7,266 nucleotides of DNA from Acidobacteriota bacterium (GTDB taxonomy: Bacteria; Acidobacteriota; Blastocatellia; Pyrinomonadales; Pyrinomonadaceae), in the NCBI GenBank assembly GCA_023415725.1, contig JAEZJR010000337.1, positions 1 to 7,266 on the forward strand, written 5' to 3'. Position 1 is the stretch's first letter, and each line of letters starts with the position of its first letter. Shown piece by piece: positions 1 through 5,629 of the stretch. Below the pieces are notes generated by a model. It made no database searches, was not told the DNA's origin, and was given only the letters and a program-made list of their open reading frames with translations. The translations under genes and the position numbers were made by a program.

Positions 1-552
1 GATAAGTTGTTCGTTCGACCAGACGCCGAAGAAAGCGACCGGGTAGAAGATGAGCGAGTCGGCGATCTCACCCATGATGGTAGAGCCGATCGTTCGTACC
101 CAGAGAAATTTCCCCTCGCTCCACACCTTCAGTTTCGCGAGCACGAACGAATTTACAAATTCACCCATCCAGAACGCCAGCAACGATGCCGCGACGATCC
201 TCGGGGTTTGGCCAAATATGGTGTTGATCGCGGAACGCTGTTCAGGGGACATCGTGGGGGCGTCCGGGAGCGAGGTGATAACGAACGACATCACCGAGGC
301 GAAGATAAGAGCACCGAAACCCGCCCAGATCACCTTGCGCGAGCGTGCATAACCGTAAACCTCGGTGAGGATGTCGCCGAAGAGGTAGCTGATCGGGAAG
401 AAGAGAACACCGGCGCCGTAAATGTATTCACCGTAGAACGGCAGGTTTATGTAGGAAACTTTGTGGACACCGATCAGATTCGAACAGAGCAGGACCGTGA
501 CGAACGCGGCCATTAGGAGTTCGTAATATTTGTAGCTGCGGCGGGTGGCCAT
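1..552 (-). CDS. yhhQ: YhhQ/VUT-family queuosine precursor transporter, C-terminus cut by window edge
   Basis: This is an inner-membrane protein of the YhhQ (VUT, DUF165) family. E. coli YhhQ imports the queuosine precursors preQ0/preQ1 used in tRNA wobble modification. The 184 residues visible contain about five hydrophobic segments (roughly 12-29, 43-60, 74-95, 119-140, 154-177). Family hallmarks are the LFGDILTEVYGY stretch (57-68), GQTPRI (114-119), the AFWMGEFVNSFVLAKLK stretch (126-142) and the RTIGSTIMGEIADS stretch (153-166). The reading frame is still open at base 1, so the last few dozen residues of the usual 210-230 are missing. ATG at 552 is chosen because the following RRSYKYYELLMAAF resembles the usual N-terminus of the family. 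No Shine-Dalgarno precedes it; instead a TGCTACAAT -10-like element lies 9 bases upstream. The gene lies downstream of the rpsT terminator, so it probably has its own promoter. Family assignment is firm; substrate is inferred from the family. Confidence 0.9.
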   Translation of the reverse strand, partial: MATRRSYKYYELLMAAFVTVLLCSNLIGVHKVSYINLPFYGEYIYGAGVLFFPISYLFGDILTEVYGYARSRKVIWAGFGALIFASVMSFVITSLPDAPTMSPEQRSAINTIFGQTPRIVAASLLAFWMGEFVNSFVLAKLKVWSEGKFLWVRTIGSTIMGEIADSLIFYPVAFFGVWSNEQLI

Positions 553-561
553 CGGCACCGA

Positions 562-570
562 ATTGTAGCA
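562..570 (-). promoter_or_regulatory. Extended -10 promoter candidate for yhhQ
   Basis: Reading the minus strand, TGC followed by TACAAT fits the extended -10 pattern TGnTATAAT with five of six matches in the hexamer. No convincing -35 hexamer is seen 16-18 bases further upstream, which an extended -10 can tolerate. A start site about 7 bases downstream would fall near 555, only about 3 bases from the ATG, implying an almost leaderless mRNA. This is a motif-based inference. Confidence 0.45.
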
Positions 571-586
571 GAACGAGACGGAAATT

Positions 587-605
587 CCCCGGCAGGGTGC
601 CGGGG
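587..605. repeat. Short GC-rich inverted repeat between rpsT terminator and yhhQ
   Basis: CCCCGGCA (587-594) and TGCCGGGG (598-605) form a perfect 8-bp stem with a 3-base loop. On the minus strand it follows the rpsT terminator and sits just upstream of the yhhQ -10 element, in the -35 region. No T-run follows it on the minus strand. It could be a back-up stop structure for rpsT readthrough or an operator-like site; the sequence does not decide. Confidence 0.5.
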
Positions 606-607
606 TT

Positions 608-649
608 CCATAAAAATAGCGGAAACGGGATGCTCGGCCCGTTTCCGCT
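608..649 (-). terminator. Rho-independent terminator of rpsT
   Basis: On the minus strand a perfect 12-bp stem, AGCGGAAACGGG paired with CCCGTTTCCGCT, encloses an 8-base loop and is followed directly by ATTTTTATGG. It begins about 30 bases after the rpsT stop codon. The opposite strand shows no T-run after the hairpin, so it works for minus-strand transcription only. It should separate rpsT from yhhQ. Confidence 0.88.
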
Positions 650-677
650 CAGTGAAGGAGAAAAATTCTTAGCTCGC

Positions 678-941
678 TTACGCCAGTTCTGAGACGTGCT
701 TGGTCAAGCGGGACTTGTACCTGGCCGCGGTGTTCCTGTGAATGATGCCTTTGTTGACCATCTTGTCGATGAGCGAGACGGTCGGGTTCAGAAGTTCGGT
801 GCTGACGGCCTTGTCGCTTTGGCCAATGGCGGTACGAAGCTTCTTGATCTGCGTGCGTACTTTGCTGCGGTTGGCGCGGTTGATCGCGTTGCGCTTGACG
901 TTCTGACGGACCCGTTTTTCGGCTGATTTATGATTTGCCAT
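678..941 (-). CDS. rpsT: 30S ribosomal protein S20
   Basis: This encodes the small, very basic primary 16S rRNA-binding protein S20 of the 30S subunit. The 87-residue length is typical. The N-terminus MANHKSAEKRVRQ, the NRANRSKVRT segment (residues 21-30) and the HRNTAARYKSRL segment (68-79) are characteristic, and Lys/Arg run through the helical bundle. The ATG at 941 is the family start; only a weak purine-rich AGAGAG lies upstream. A near-consensus promoter (991-1019) and a strong hairpin terminator (608-649) frame it as a single-gene transcription unit. With no terminator after the upstream J-domain gene, some readthrough into rpsT is possible. Nothing in the protein looks unusual. Confidence 0.98.
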   Translation of the reverse strand: MANHKSAEKRVRQNVKRNAINRANRSKVRTQIKKLRTAIGQSDKAVSTELLNPTVSLIDKMVNKGIIHRNTAARYKSRLTKHVSELA

Positions 942-990
942 TTCTCTCTAAGTTTAAAAGCAATTTCACCCTAATGGGCGGAAACTTCAA

Positions 991-1019
991 ATAATAGCGA
1001 GGCGGGGAAGCAAAGTCAA
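991..1019 (-). promoter_or_regulatory. Sigma70-type promoter of rpsT
   Basis: On the minus strand TTGACT (1019-1014) is followed, after exactly 17 bases, by TATTAT (996-991). Both hexamers match consensus at five of six positions. The predicted start near 984 gives a leader of about 43 bases before the rpsT ATG. The -35 element starts only 8 bases beyond the stop codon of the upstream J-domain gene, with no terminator between. Confidence 0.85.
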
Positions 1020-1026
1020 GCGAGGT

Positions 1027-1836
1027 TCAGACATCCACGCGAAGCACGAGGCTGTGCATCGCGTCCACGATCCAGACGAATATCGGAGGGTAAAAGATGT
1101 ACTCGAGCCGAAGGCCCCGGGAGAAGATCGCAGCCACGGAGACGTTTGACAGATCTATATAGCTTCCGATCAACAGCCCCAGTGCGAAGCTGAAAAGCAT
1201 CCCGGCGATCAGGAAGCTGCCGGCGAATAGCCGAGAAAAGGGCTTTACCTTGCGCTCCTGGTCGTCGAGGATCGATTCGTGCAGTTCGCTCTCGTTGTAG
1301 GTGAAACGCTCGAAAGCTTCGCGGATGCGGCCGATCACGTGGATCACCCCGCCGATGAAAAGGGAAACGAGAACTATCTTGCCGATGGTCGGTGAAGTTT
1401 CGAAGAATTGCGGTTTCAGCATCGCCACCGCGAGGCAGGAGACGAAAAGAGCGACCGTTGGGAAAATGACCTTTTGCAGGGCAAGCGACTCGCGGCGTTC
1501 CTCCAGGATCATCCTGTTGATGATCTCGTTATACCGGTGCTCATACACCATCTGCCGCCAGCGGCGGGCGTGCGAATTGGATGAGGCAAAGACGGAATCG
1601 GAGTGGCCAGATCGTTCGTAGCTGAGATGGAGAAGCTGCTTGTCGTAGCGGGCTCTTTCCGCGGGGTCGTAGAGGACCTCGTATGCCTCGGCGATCTTGG
1701 CGAAGGCTATGGCGGTCTCGGACGAGCCGTTATTCTTATCGGGGTGCAGTTTCCGGGCGAGGCGTCGGTAGGCGGATTTGATCTCCGCTCTGGTCGCCTT
1801 GGGGGAAACTTTTAATACCTCGTAGTAGTTCGCCAT
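1027..1836 (-). CDS. Membrane-anchored J-domain (DnaJ-like) protein
   Basis: Residues 4-68 form a canonical J-domain: YYEVLKVSP at the start, the HPD tripeptide (31-33) needed to stimulate DnaK ATPase, and the YEVLYDPAERARYD end of the domain. After a charged linker come about four hydrophobic segments (roughly 123-139, 151-171, 204-227, 246-264). No Gly/Phe-rich region, CxxCxGxG zinc repeats or DnaJ C-terminal domain is present, so this is a type III J-protein. It presumably recruits DnaK to the inner membrane; client unknown. I chose ATG 1836 (269 residues) because the J-domain begins at once. An in-frame ATG at 1905 would add 23 low-complexity residues rich in Ala, Ser and Pro that overlie a 9-bp hairpin. 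Neither start has a good Shine-Dalgarno. The gene lies 28-97 bases after exbD, depending on start, and is probably co-transcribed with it. Confidence 0.88.
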   Translation of the reverse strand: MANYYEVLKVSPKATRAEIKSAYRRLARKLHPDKNNGSSETAIAFAKIAEAYEVLYDPAERARYDKQLLHLSYERSGHSDSVFASSNSHARRWRQMVYEHRYNEIINRMILEERRESLALQKVIFPTVALFVSCLAVAMLKPQFFETSPTIGKIVLVSLFIGGVIHVIGRIREAFERFTYNESELHESILDDQERKVKPFSRLFAGSFLIAGMLFSFALGLLIGSYIDLSNVSVAAIFSRGLRLEYIFYPPIFVWIVDAMHSLVLRVDV

Positions 1837-1869
1837 CCTGCGATCTGGGTCTGCCGGGGAGCTGGATGC

Positions 1870-1897
1870 CGGCGTGCCGGAAGAGGCTGGCACGCCG
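1870..1897. repeat. 9-bp inverted repeat at the 5' end of the J-domain gene
   Basis: CGGCGTGCC (1870-1878) and GGCACGCCG (1889-1897) are perfect inverted arms around a 10-base loop. It lies between the exbD stop and the likely J-domain start at 1836, or inside codons 3-12 if the start is 1905. No T-run follows on either strand, so it is not a standard terminator. It could stabilise or punctuate the exbD/J-domain transcript. Confidence 0.6.
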
Positions 1898-1933
1898 TAG
1901 CCCATGTTAACACAAAATTTGACCGCGCTTCAC

Positions 1934-2347
1934 TCAATCTAACCGGTCGATCTGCAAGCTGACCGGTTTGGCTCCGGCGGTCTTCACGGCGTCTACGACC
2001 TTTGCGACGCTGCCATAGTCGATTCTGAGCGGCGCCTTGATAAATACGGTACGCTCGCCGACGAAGTTCTCCTCACGTGCGGCGAATACGGCCTTTAACC
2101 TTTCGATGGCGGCGGCAGGGTCGGCCACGGTTCCGGCGGGAGCTTCATTGTTGATTCGGATCTCGCGCTCTGGGGTGACGGCGACAACGATCGTGTACGG
2201 GTGCGCTGTGACGTTGTCGTTCTTTTGTTCGGAAGGCACTCGAGCCTCGAAGCGGCTCGGTTTGACTGGTGTGACCACCATGAAAATGATGAGCAGGACC
2301 AGCAATACGTCGATGAGCGGCGTGACGTTAATATTCGGCGCGTTCAT
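1934..2347 (-). CDS. exbD: ExbD/TolR-family biopolymer transport protein
   Basis: ExbD/TolR proteins join ExbB/TolQ in an inner-membrane proton channel that energises TonB- or Tol-type work at the outer membrane. The 137 residues begin with a short cytoplasmic tail, then INVTPLIDVLLVLLIIFM (residues 6-23), the single transmembrane helix carrying the essential Asp (Asp13). A periplasmic domain of normal length follows, ending in the conserved pattern YGSVAKVVDAVKTAGAKPVSLQID (split here: YGSVAKVVDA, then VKTAGAKPVSLQID, about 112-135). The ATG is fixed by a GGAGGA Shine-Dalgarno 6 bases upstream and an in-frame stop 14 codons earlier. No exbB, tolQ or tonB gene lies in the window, so its partner must be encoded elsewhere. 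It follows pabB by 75 bases on the same strand and precedes the J-domain gene by under 100. Family is certain; ExbD versus TolR role cannot be told. Confidence 0.93.
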   Translation of the reverse strand: MNAPNINVTPLIDVLLVLLIIFMVVTPVKPSRFEARVPSEQKNDNVTAHPYTIVVAVTPEREIRINNEAPAGTVADPAAAIERLKAVFAAREENFVGERTVFIKAPLRIDYGSVAKVVDAVKTAGAKPVSLQIDRLD

Positions 2348-2353
2348 TGTTTG

Positions 2354-2359
2354 TCCTCC
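2354..2359 (-). promoter_or_regulatory. Strong Shine-Dalgarno of exbD
   Basis: GGAGGA on the minus strand lies 6 bases before the exbD ATG. It is one of only two strong ribosome-binding sites in the window, the other being at the right edge, and it fixes the exbD start. Confidence 0.85.
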
Positions 2360-2422
2360 GGAAATCGTTGTGGTGCCGGGATGTTAGACGCCGCGAAGGG
2401 AGGAAAGTTCCCGGTGATGGGA

Positions 2423-3703
2423 TCAAAGGCTTAGAGCAGAAAGGAGCGCGAGGGATTTGGTCACGGTCTCCTGATATTCCGCTTGCGGGTCGCTGTCGAT
2501 CACGATGCCGCCGCCGACGTTGAATTCAGCTTGGCGGCCGCGGACGGTCATCGTGCGGATGGCGACGCTGGTGTCGATGAACTCTCCGAGGCCGAGCGAG
2601 GCGGGCATGTAGATCCCGATCGCTCCCATCGAGAGGCCCCGGGCGGAGCGTTCGATCTCATCGATGATCCGCATAGTGCTGATCTTTGGGGCTCCCGTGA
2701 TCGACCCGCAAGGGAAGAGGGCCCGGATAACGTCGGAGATGGTGGTGTTCGGCCGCAGACGACCGTTGATAGTTGAAACCAGGTGGAAAAGTGATGGGTG
2801 CTCCTCGAGGTCACAGAGGCGCTCGACCTGTACACTGCCGAATTCGCAGACGCGGCCGAGGTCGTTGCGGAGCAGGTCCACGATCATCGTGTTTTCGGCC
2901 CGGTCCTTTGCACTATTCAGGAGTTGATCGCGGAGTAGATCGTCTTCTTCCGGGGTCTCTCCGCGGGGGCGGGTGCCTTTGATCGGTGAGGTCGAGATCT
3001 TCCCATCCGAAATGCGGAAGAAGCGTTCAGGAGACGCGGAGATCACGGTGGAGCCTGGCCTTTCGAGATATGCGGCGAAAGGTGCGGGATGCTTTTTTCG
3101 CAGCCGTAGGAATATCTGGCCGGGTGTTAGGGAATCGGGGAGGTCGACGCTAATTGTGCGGGTCAGGTTGGTCTGGTAAGTGTCACCGGCCCGGATGCGT
3201 TCCTGGATTGCTTGAACGGCGTCAGCGTATTCGTCAGGGGTGAAATTCGAAGCGGTATTTATTGCAGCCGCTCCGGCGTCTGAAAGGCACTCCCGTTTCC
3301 GAAGTAGCGACTCAAGCTCATCGACCGCATCCGGGTCTCCTGCCAGAACTGTTTCGCCCGTGATGTAGTCGTGTACCGCCAGCGAATCGAAGGCTGCGGC
3401 GTAAATGAAGGGTTCGGTGGCAGGATGTCGAGACTCAATCCGGTCAAGGGCGAGGCCCAGTTCGTAGCCAAGCGTGAAGATAACAGGACGTCCCTTCTTT
3501 AATAAGCCCTCGAATTCGGTGAGTACATGATCGGTGTCAGGACCCGAAAATTCCATGGTTTCCACCGGGTCAATGCCGGCGAGCATCAGTCGGGAGCCGA
3601 GGTGGCTGACGCCGCAGCTATCGAGGATGCAGAGGCGTCGGCCTGAGGAGTGGCGTACAAGATCCGCCGCAAGGTCGTCCGCGTTTAGGTCGATATTCCG
3701 CAC
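2423..3703 (-). CDS. pabB: Aminodeoxychorismate synthase component I
   Basis: PabB converts chorismate plus ammonia to 4-amino-4-deoxychorismate, the first step towards p-aminobenzoate and folate; ammonia comes from the PabA glutaminase. The 426 residues carry the full chorismate-binding domain: GDTYQTNLT (173-181), SASPERF (223-229), PIKGTRPRG (240-248), ENTMIVDLLRND (270-281), CGSITGAPK (332-340) and the GGGIVIDSDPQAEYQE segment (397-412). Lys242 in PIKGT is the PabB mark; anthranilate synthase TrpE and isochorismate synthases have a different residue there. There is no fused PabA or PabC domain, and neither gene is nearby. The start is GTG at 3703: an in-frame TAA lies at 3739-3737 and no ATG intervenes in this frame. 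No Shine-Dalgarno precedes it. The next gene downstream is exbD, 75 bases away with no terminator seen. Confidence 0.94.
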   Translation of the reverse strand: MRNIDLNADDLAADLVRHSSGRRLCILDSCGVSHLGSRLMLAGIDPVETMEFSGPDTDHVLTEFEGLLKKGRPVIFTLGYELGLALDRIESRHPATEPFIYAAAFDSLAVHDYITGETVLAGDPDAVDELESLLRKRECLSDAGAAAINTASNFTPDEYADAVQAIQERIRAGDTYQTNLTRTISVDLPDSLTPGQIFLRLRKKHPAPFAAYLERPGSTVISASPERFFRISDGKISTSPIKGTRPRGETPEEDDLLRDQLLNSAKDRAENTMIVDLLRNDLGRVCEFGSVQVERLCDLEEHPSLFHLVSTINGRLRPNTTISDVIRALFPCGSITGAPKISTMRIIDEIERSARGLSMGAIGIYMPASLGLGEFIDTSVAIRTMTVRGRQAEFNVGGGIVIDSDPQAEYQETVTKSLALLSALSL

Positions 3704-3710
3704 GCGTGCG

Positions 3711-3719
3711 ATGTTAGCA
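3711..3719 (-). promoter_or_regulatory. Possible extended -10 element of pabB
   Basis: On the minus strand TGC plus TAACAT (four of six to TATAAT) lies 7 bases before the GTG start of pabB. If used, transcription would begin at or next to the start codon. No -35 is recognised. The hexamer match is modest, so this rests mainly on its position, on the missing Shine-Dalgarno and on the similar arrangement at yhhQ. Confidence 0.3.
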
Positions 3720-3806
3720 TGCCGCAGGCGCCGAGTTTATTTCCTATGGGGCAGCTTTTCGCGTAATATGTCCAAATCAATTCTTCTCGCCCCGTAATTC
3801 TCATTT

Positions 3807-5279
3807 ATGGATCTTAATCCCGATTCGAAACAACTTCTCCGAGGTCTCGGCCTCGTGGCGGCGATCTCCGTCATTATCGGCAACGTCATCGGCACAGGCG
3901 TGTTCCTCAAAGCCCGTGTGATGACTTGTAACGTCGGGGAACCGATGTGGGTGATATTGGCGTGGGTCGCGGCAGGAGTATTGTCACTTGCCGGAGCACT
4001 CACCTATGCGGAGTTGACCGCGATGAAGCCTGAGGCGGGCGGGCCGTATGTCTTTCTTAGGGATTCGTTCGGCAGACTTTCGAGCTTCCTGTTCGGCTGG
4101 ATGCAGCTGTTCATTGCGAGGACGGGGGCACAGGCGAGCGTCGCAGTGGTGTTTGCCATTGCGGTGAACGACTACCTCGGCGGGGCGTTGAGGCGCTCGC
4201 TATTGGAGACTACGATCTTCGGGTTCCCGTTCGAGATCACGACGCTGCAGATCATCGCGGTGATGGTGATCGTGATCTTCACGACGCTTAACTGCCTATC
4301 GGTTTCATTGACAGGGCAGATCGCAACTTTCCTGACGTTCGTGAAGATCGGTTTGGTCCTTTTCGTTGGGTTGGGTGCGTTCTTGTTCGTCGCGGGCGGC
4401 AGCCTGGAGAATTTCTCGCTCGCGGCGGTCGGCGGGGCTTGTGAGGGAGTGGATCCGCGTGTCACGGTTGGCTCGACTGAATACTCATTCTTTGCTGGGT
4501 TCGCGGCCGCGATGTTGGGGGCCTTGTGGGGTTACGACGGCTGGGACAACCTTTCGTTCGTCGCGGGCGAGGTGAAGGATCCGAACCGCAACATCCCGAT
4601 CGCGATCATCGGCAGCGTGATGCTGATCATCATGCTCTATGTTGGCGCACATTTCGCTTACTATTGGGTATTGGATCCGACGGCGGTCGCTTCGGTTTCG
4701 AAGGATTCGTCCGTGGCGATGGTGGTGACAAGTAAGTTCTTCGGCGGCGGTCACCTTGTGAATGTCGCGACGGGAGCGGCTGTTGCCGTATTCACGATCG
4801 GGTTGATGCTCTCGTCTTTGGGGACCCTGCACACTTCGATCTTGAGTGCTTCCCGGATCCCGTACGCCATGGCGAAGGACGGTTTGATGTTCAAGCCGTT
4901 CGAGCAGCTCTCGGTCAATAAGGTCCCGGTGAATGGCGTGTTGTTTCAGGGCGTGTGGGCGAGCATTTTGGCACTCTCTGGATCGTTCGACACTCTTACG
5001 GATTACGTGATCTTCGGCTCGTGGATCTTCTACGCTTTGATCACGTCGTCGATATTTGTATTTCGCAAGAGATACCCGAACGCGGAGCGACCTTACAAGG
5101 CCTGGGGGTACCCGGTGGTTCCGGTGCTGTTCCTGCTGGTCGCGGGATGGCTCTTGATCAATACGATGGTGACCTCCCCCGAGCGATCTTTTATCGGCAT
5201 CGGGCTGATTCTTCTGGGATTACCGGTCTATTATTACTTGGTTAATAAAGGCAAGGATCTGCCGGATGAATCAAGATGA
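3807..5279 (+). CDS. APC-superfamily (LAT-like) amino-acid permease
   Basis: This is a polytopic inner-membrane amino-acid transporter of 490 residues with about 12 hydrophobic segments. Landmarks are GNVIGTGVF (25-33), the unwound TM1 substrate-binding motif; GALTYAELTAMKPEAGGPYV (63-82); WGYDGWDNLSFVAGEVKDPN (about 240-259); RIPYAMAKDGL in the C-terminal half; and RPYKAWGYPVVPVLF before the last two helices. These match the LAT/SteT-like branch, whose members exchange or import neutral amino acids; the actual substrate cannot be read from sequence. ATG 3807 is the first possible start, since an in-frame TAA sits at 3795-3797. No Shine-Dalgarno is visible. The gene diverges from pabB across a 103-base gap and its TGA overlaps the pilZ start as ATGA, implying co-transcription and coupled translation. 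The protein appears complete, with no missing block. Confidence 0.93.
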   Translation: MDLNPDSKQLLRGLGLVAAISVIIGNVIGTGVFLKARVMTCNVGEPMWVILAWVAAGVLSLAGALTYAELTAMKPEAGGPYVFLRDSFGRLSSFLFGWMQLFIARTGAQASVAVVFAIAVNDYLGGALRRSLLETTIFGFPFEITTLQIIAVMVIVIFTTLNCLSVSLTGQIATFLTFVKIGLVLFVGLGAFLFVAGGSLENFSLAAVGGACEGVDPRVTVGSTEYSFFAGFAAAMLGALWGYDGWDNLSFVAGEVKDPNRNIPIAIIGSVMLIIMLYVGAHFAYYWVLDPTAVASVSKDSSVAMVVTSKFFGGGHLVNVATGAAVAVFTIGLMLSSLGTLHTSILSASRIPYAMAKDGLMFKPFEQLSVNKVPVNGVLFQGVWASILALSGSFDTLTDYVIFGSWIFYALITSSIFVFRKRYPNAERPYKAWGYPVVPVLFLLVAGWLLINTMVTSPERSFIGIGLILLGLPVYYYLVNKGKDLPDESR

Positions 5280-5611
5280 GCAATGAGGGAGCGGCGCGAG
5301 CCATAGATAGAAGGAGTGCCCAGCGGCACCGGATCACTTTGGAAATTCATTGGCAAGGCCGCCACGGCCGGGCGAAGGGAACGATCAGTGATCTGAATAT
5401 GGACGGCTGTTTCGTGCTGGCGGGAGGCGAGGTGAGCGATGGGGAAACGGTCCACGTTTTCATCCCTATCGGGGACGGGATGAAGGCACAGTTCACCGGA
5501 CTGGTGACGAACCACGAGGACGACATCGGATTCGCAGTGAGATTCGCCGGGCTGGGACAAGCCCAGCAGGACGTGCTGGACAATTTGATCAGGAACGGAG
5601 CGGACGCCTAG
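5276..5611 (+). CDS. Small PilZ-domain protein (putative c-di-GMP receptor)
   Basis: This is a stand-alone PilZ domain of 111 residues with no signal peptide or membrane helix. PilZ domains bind cyclic di-GMP through an N-terminal RxxxR motif and a D/NxSxxG motif. Here RSAQR (13-17) supplies the first and DLNMDG (39-44) the second, with Asn41 where Ser is usual. The following CFV and the later GFAVRF (about 85-90) fit the PilZ beta-barrel. The ATG lies inside the permease stop (ATGA), so translation is probably coupled to the permease. Its TAG stop lies in CTAG shared with the convergent murE, at the centre of a 22-bp palindrome. Co-expression hints that c-di-GMP might affect the permease or a shared stress response, but this is speculation. 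The Ser-to-Asn change could weaken binding or be tolerated. Confidence 0.85.
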   Translation: MSNEGAARAIDRRSAQRHRITLEIHWQGRHGRAKGTISDLNMDGCFVLAGGEVSDGETVHVFIPIGDGMKAQFTGLVTNHEDDIGFAVRFAGLGQAQQDVLDNLIRNGADA

Positions 5612-5629
5612 GCGTCCGCTAGCCGTTTT
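5599..5629. terminator. 22-bp palindrome across the pilZ/murE stops; candidate convergent terminator
   Basis: Bases 5599-5620 are a perfect palindrome: AGCGGACGCCT followed by its reverse complement AGGCGTCCGCT. As RNA it folds into a 9-bp stem with a CUAG tetraloop on either strand. On the plus strand TTTT (5626-5629) follows after a short gap, so weak termination of the permease-pilZ transcript is plausible. On the minus strand no T-run follows. The structure is fully inside coding sequence of one gene or the other. Confidence 0.5.

Noticed and set aside
7..516. Long plus-strand reading frame at the left edge
   Set aside because: It is antisense to the clear yhhQ coding sequence, is highly charged and resembles no protein family.
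553..617. preQ1 riboswitch upstream of yhhQ
   Set aside because: The 65-base stretch lacks the A-rich tail and C-rich loop of preQ1 aptamers, and its hairpin lies upstream of the likely -10 element, so it would not be in the mRNA.
2348..2422. Terminator or small gene between pabB and exbD
   Set aside because: No stem followed by T-run and no start with Shine-Dalgarno other than that of exbD; an in-frame stop precludes an exbD extension.
2423..3703. Anthranilate synthase TrpE or isochorismate synthase instead of PabB
   Set aside because: The PIKGT lysine (residue 242) is diagnostic of PabB.
3741..3769. Plus-strand promoter TTCCTA-17-TAATAT for the permease
   Set aside because: Only three and four of six consensus matches; position is plausible but the evidence is too weak to annotate.
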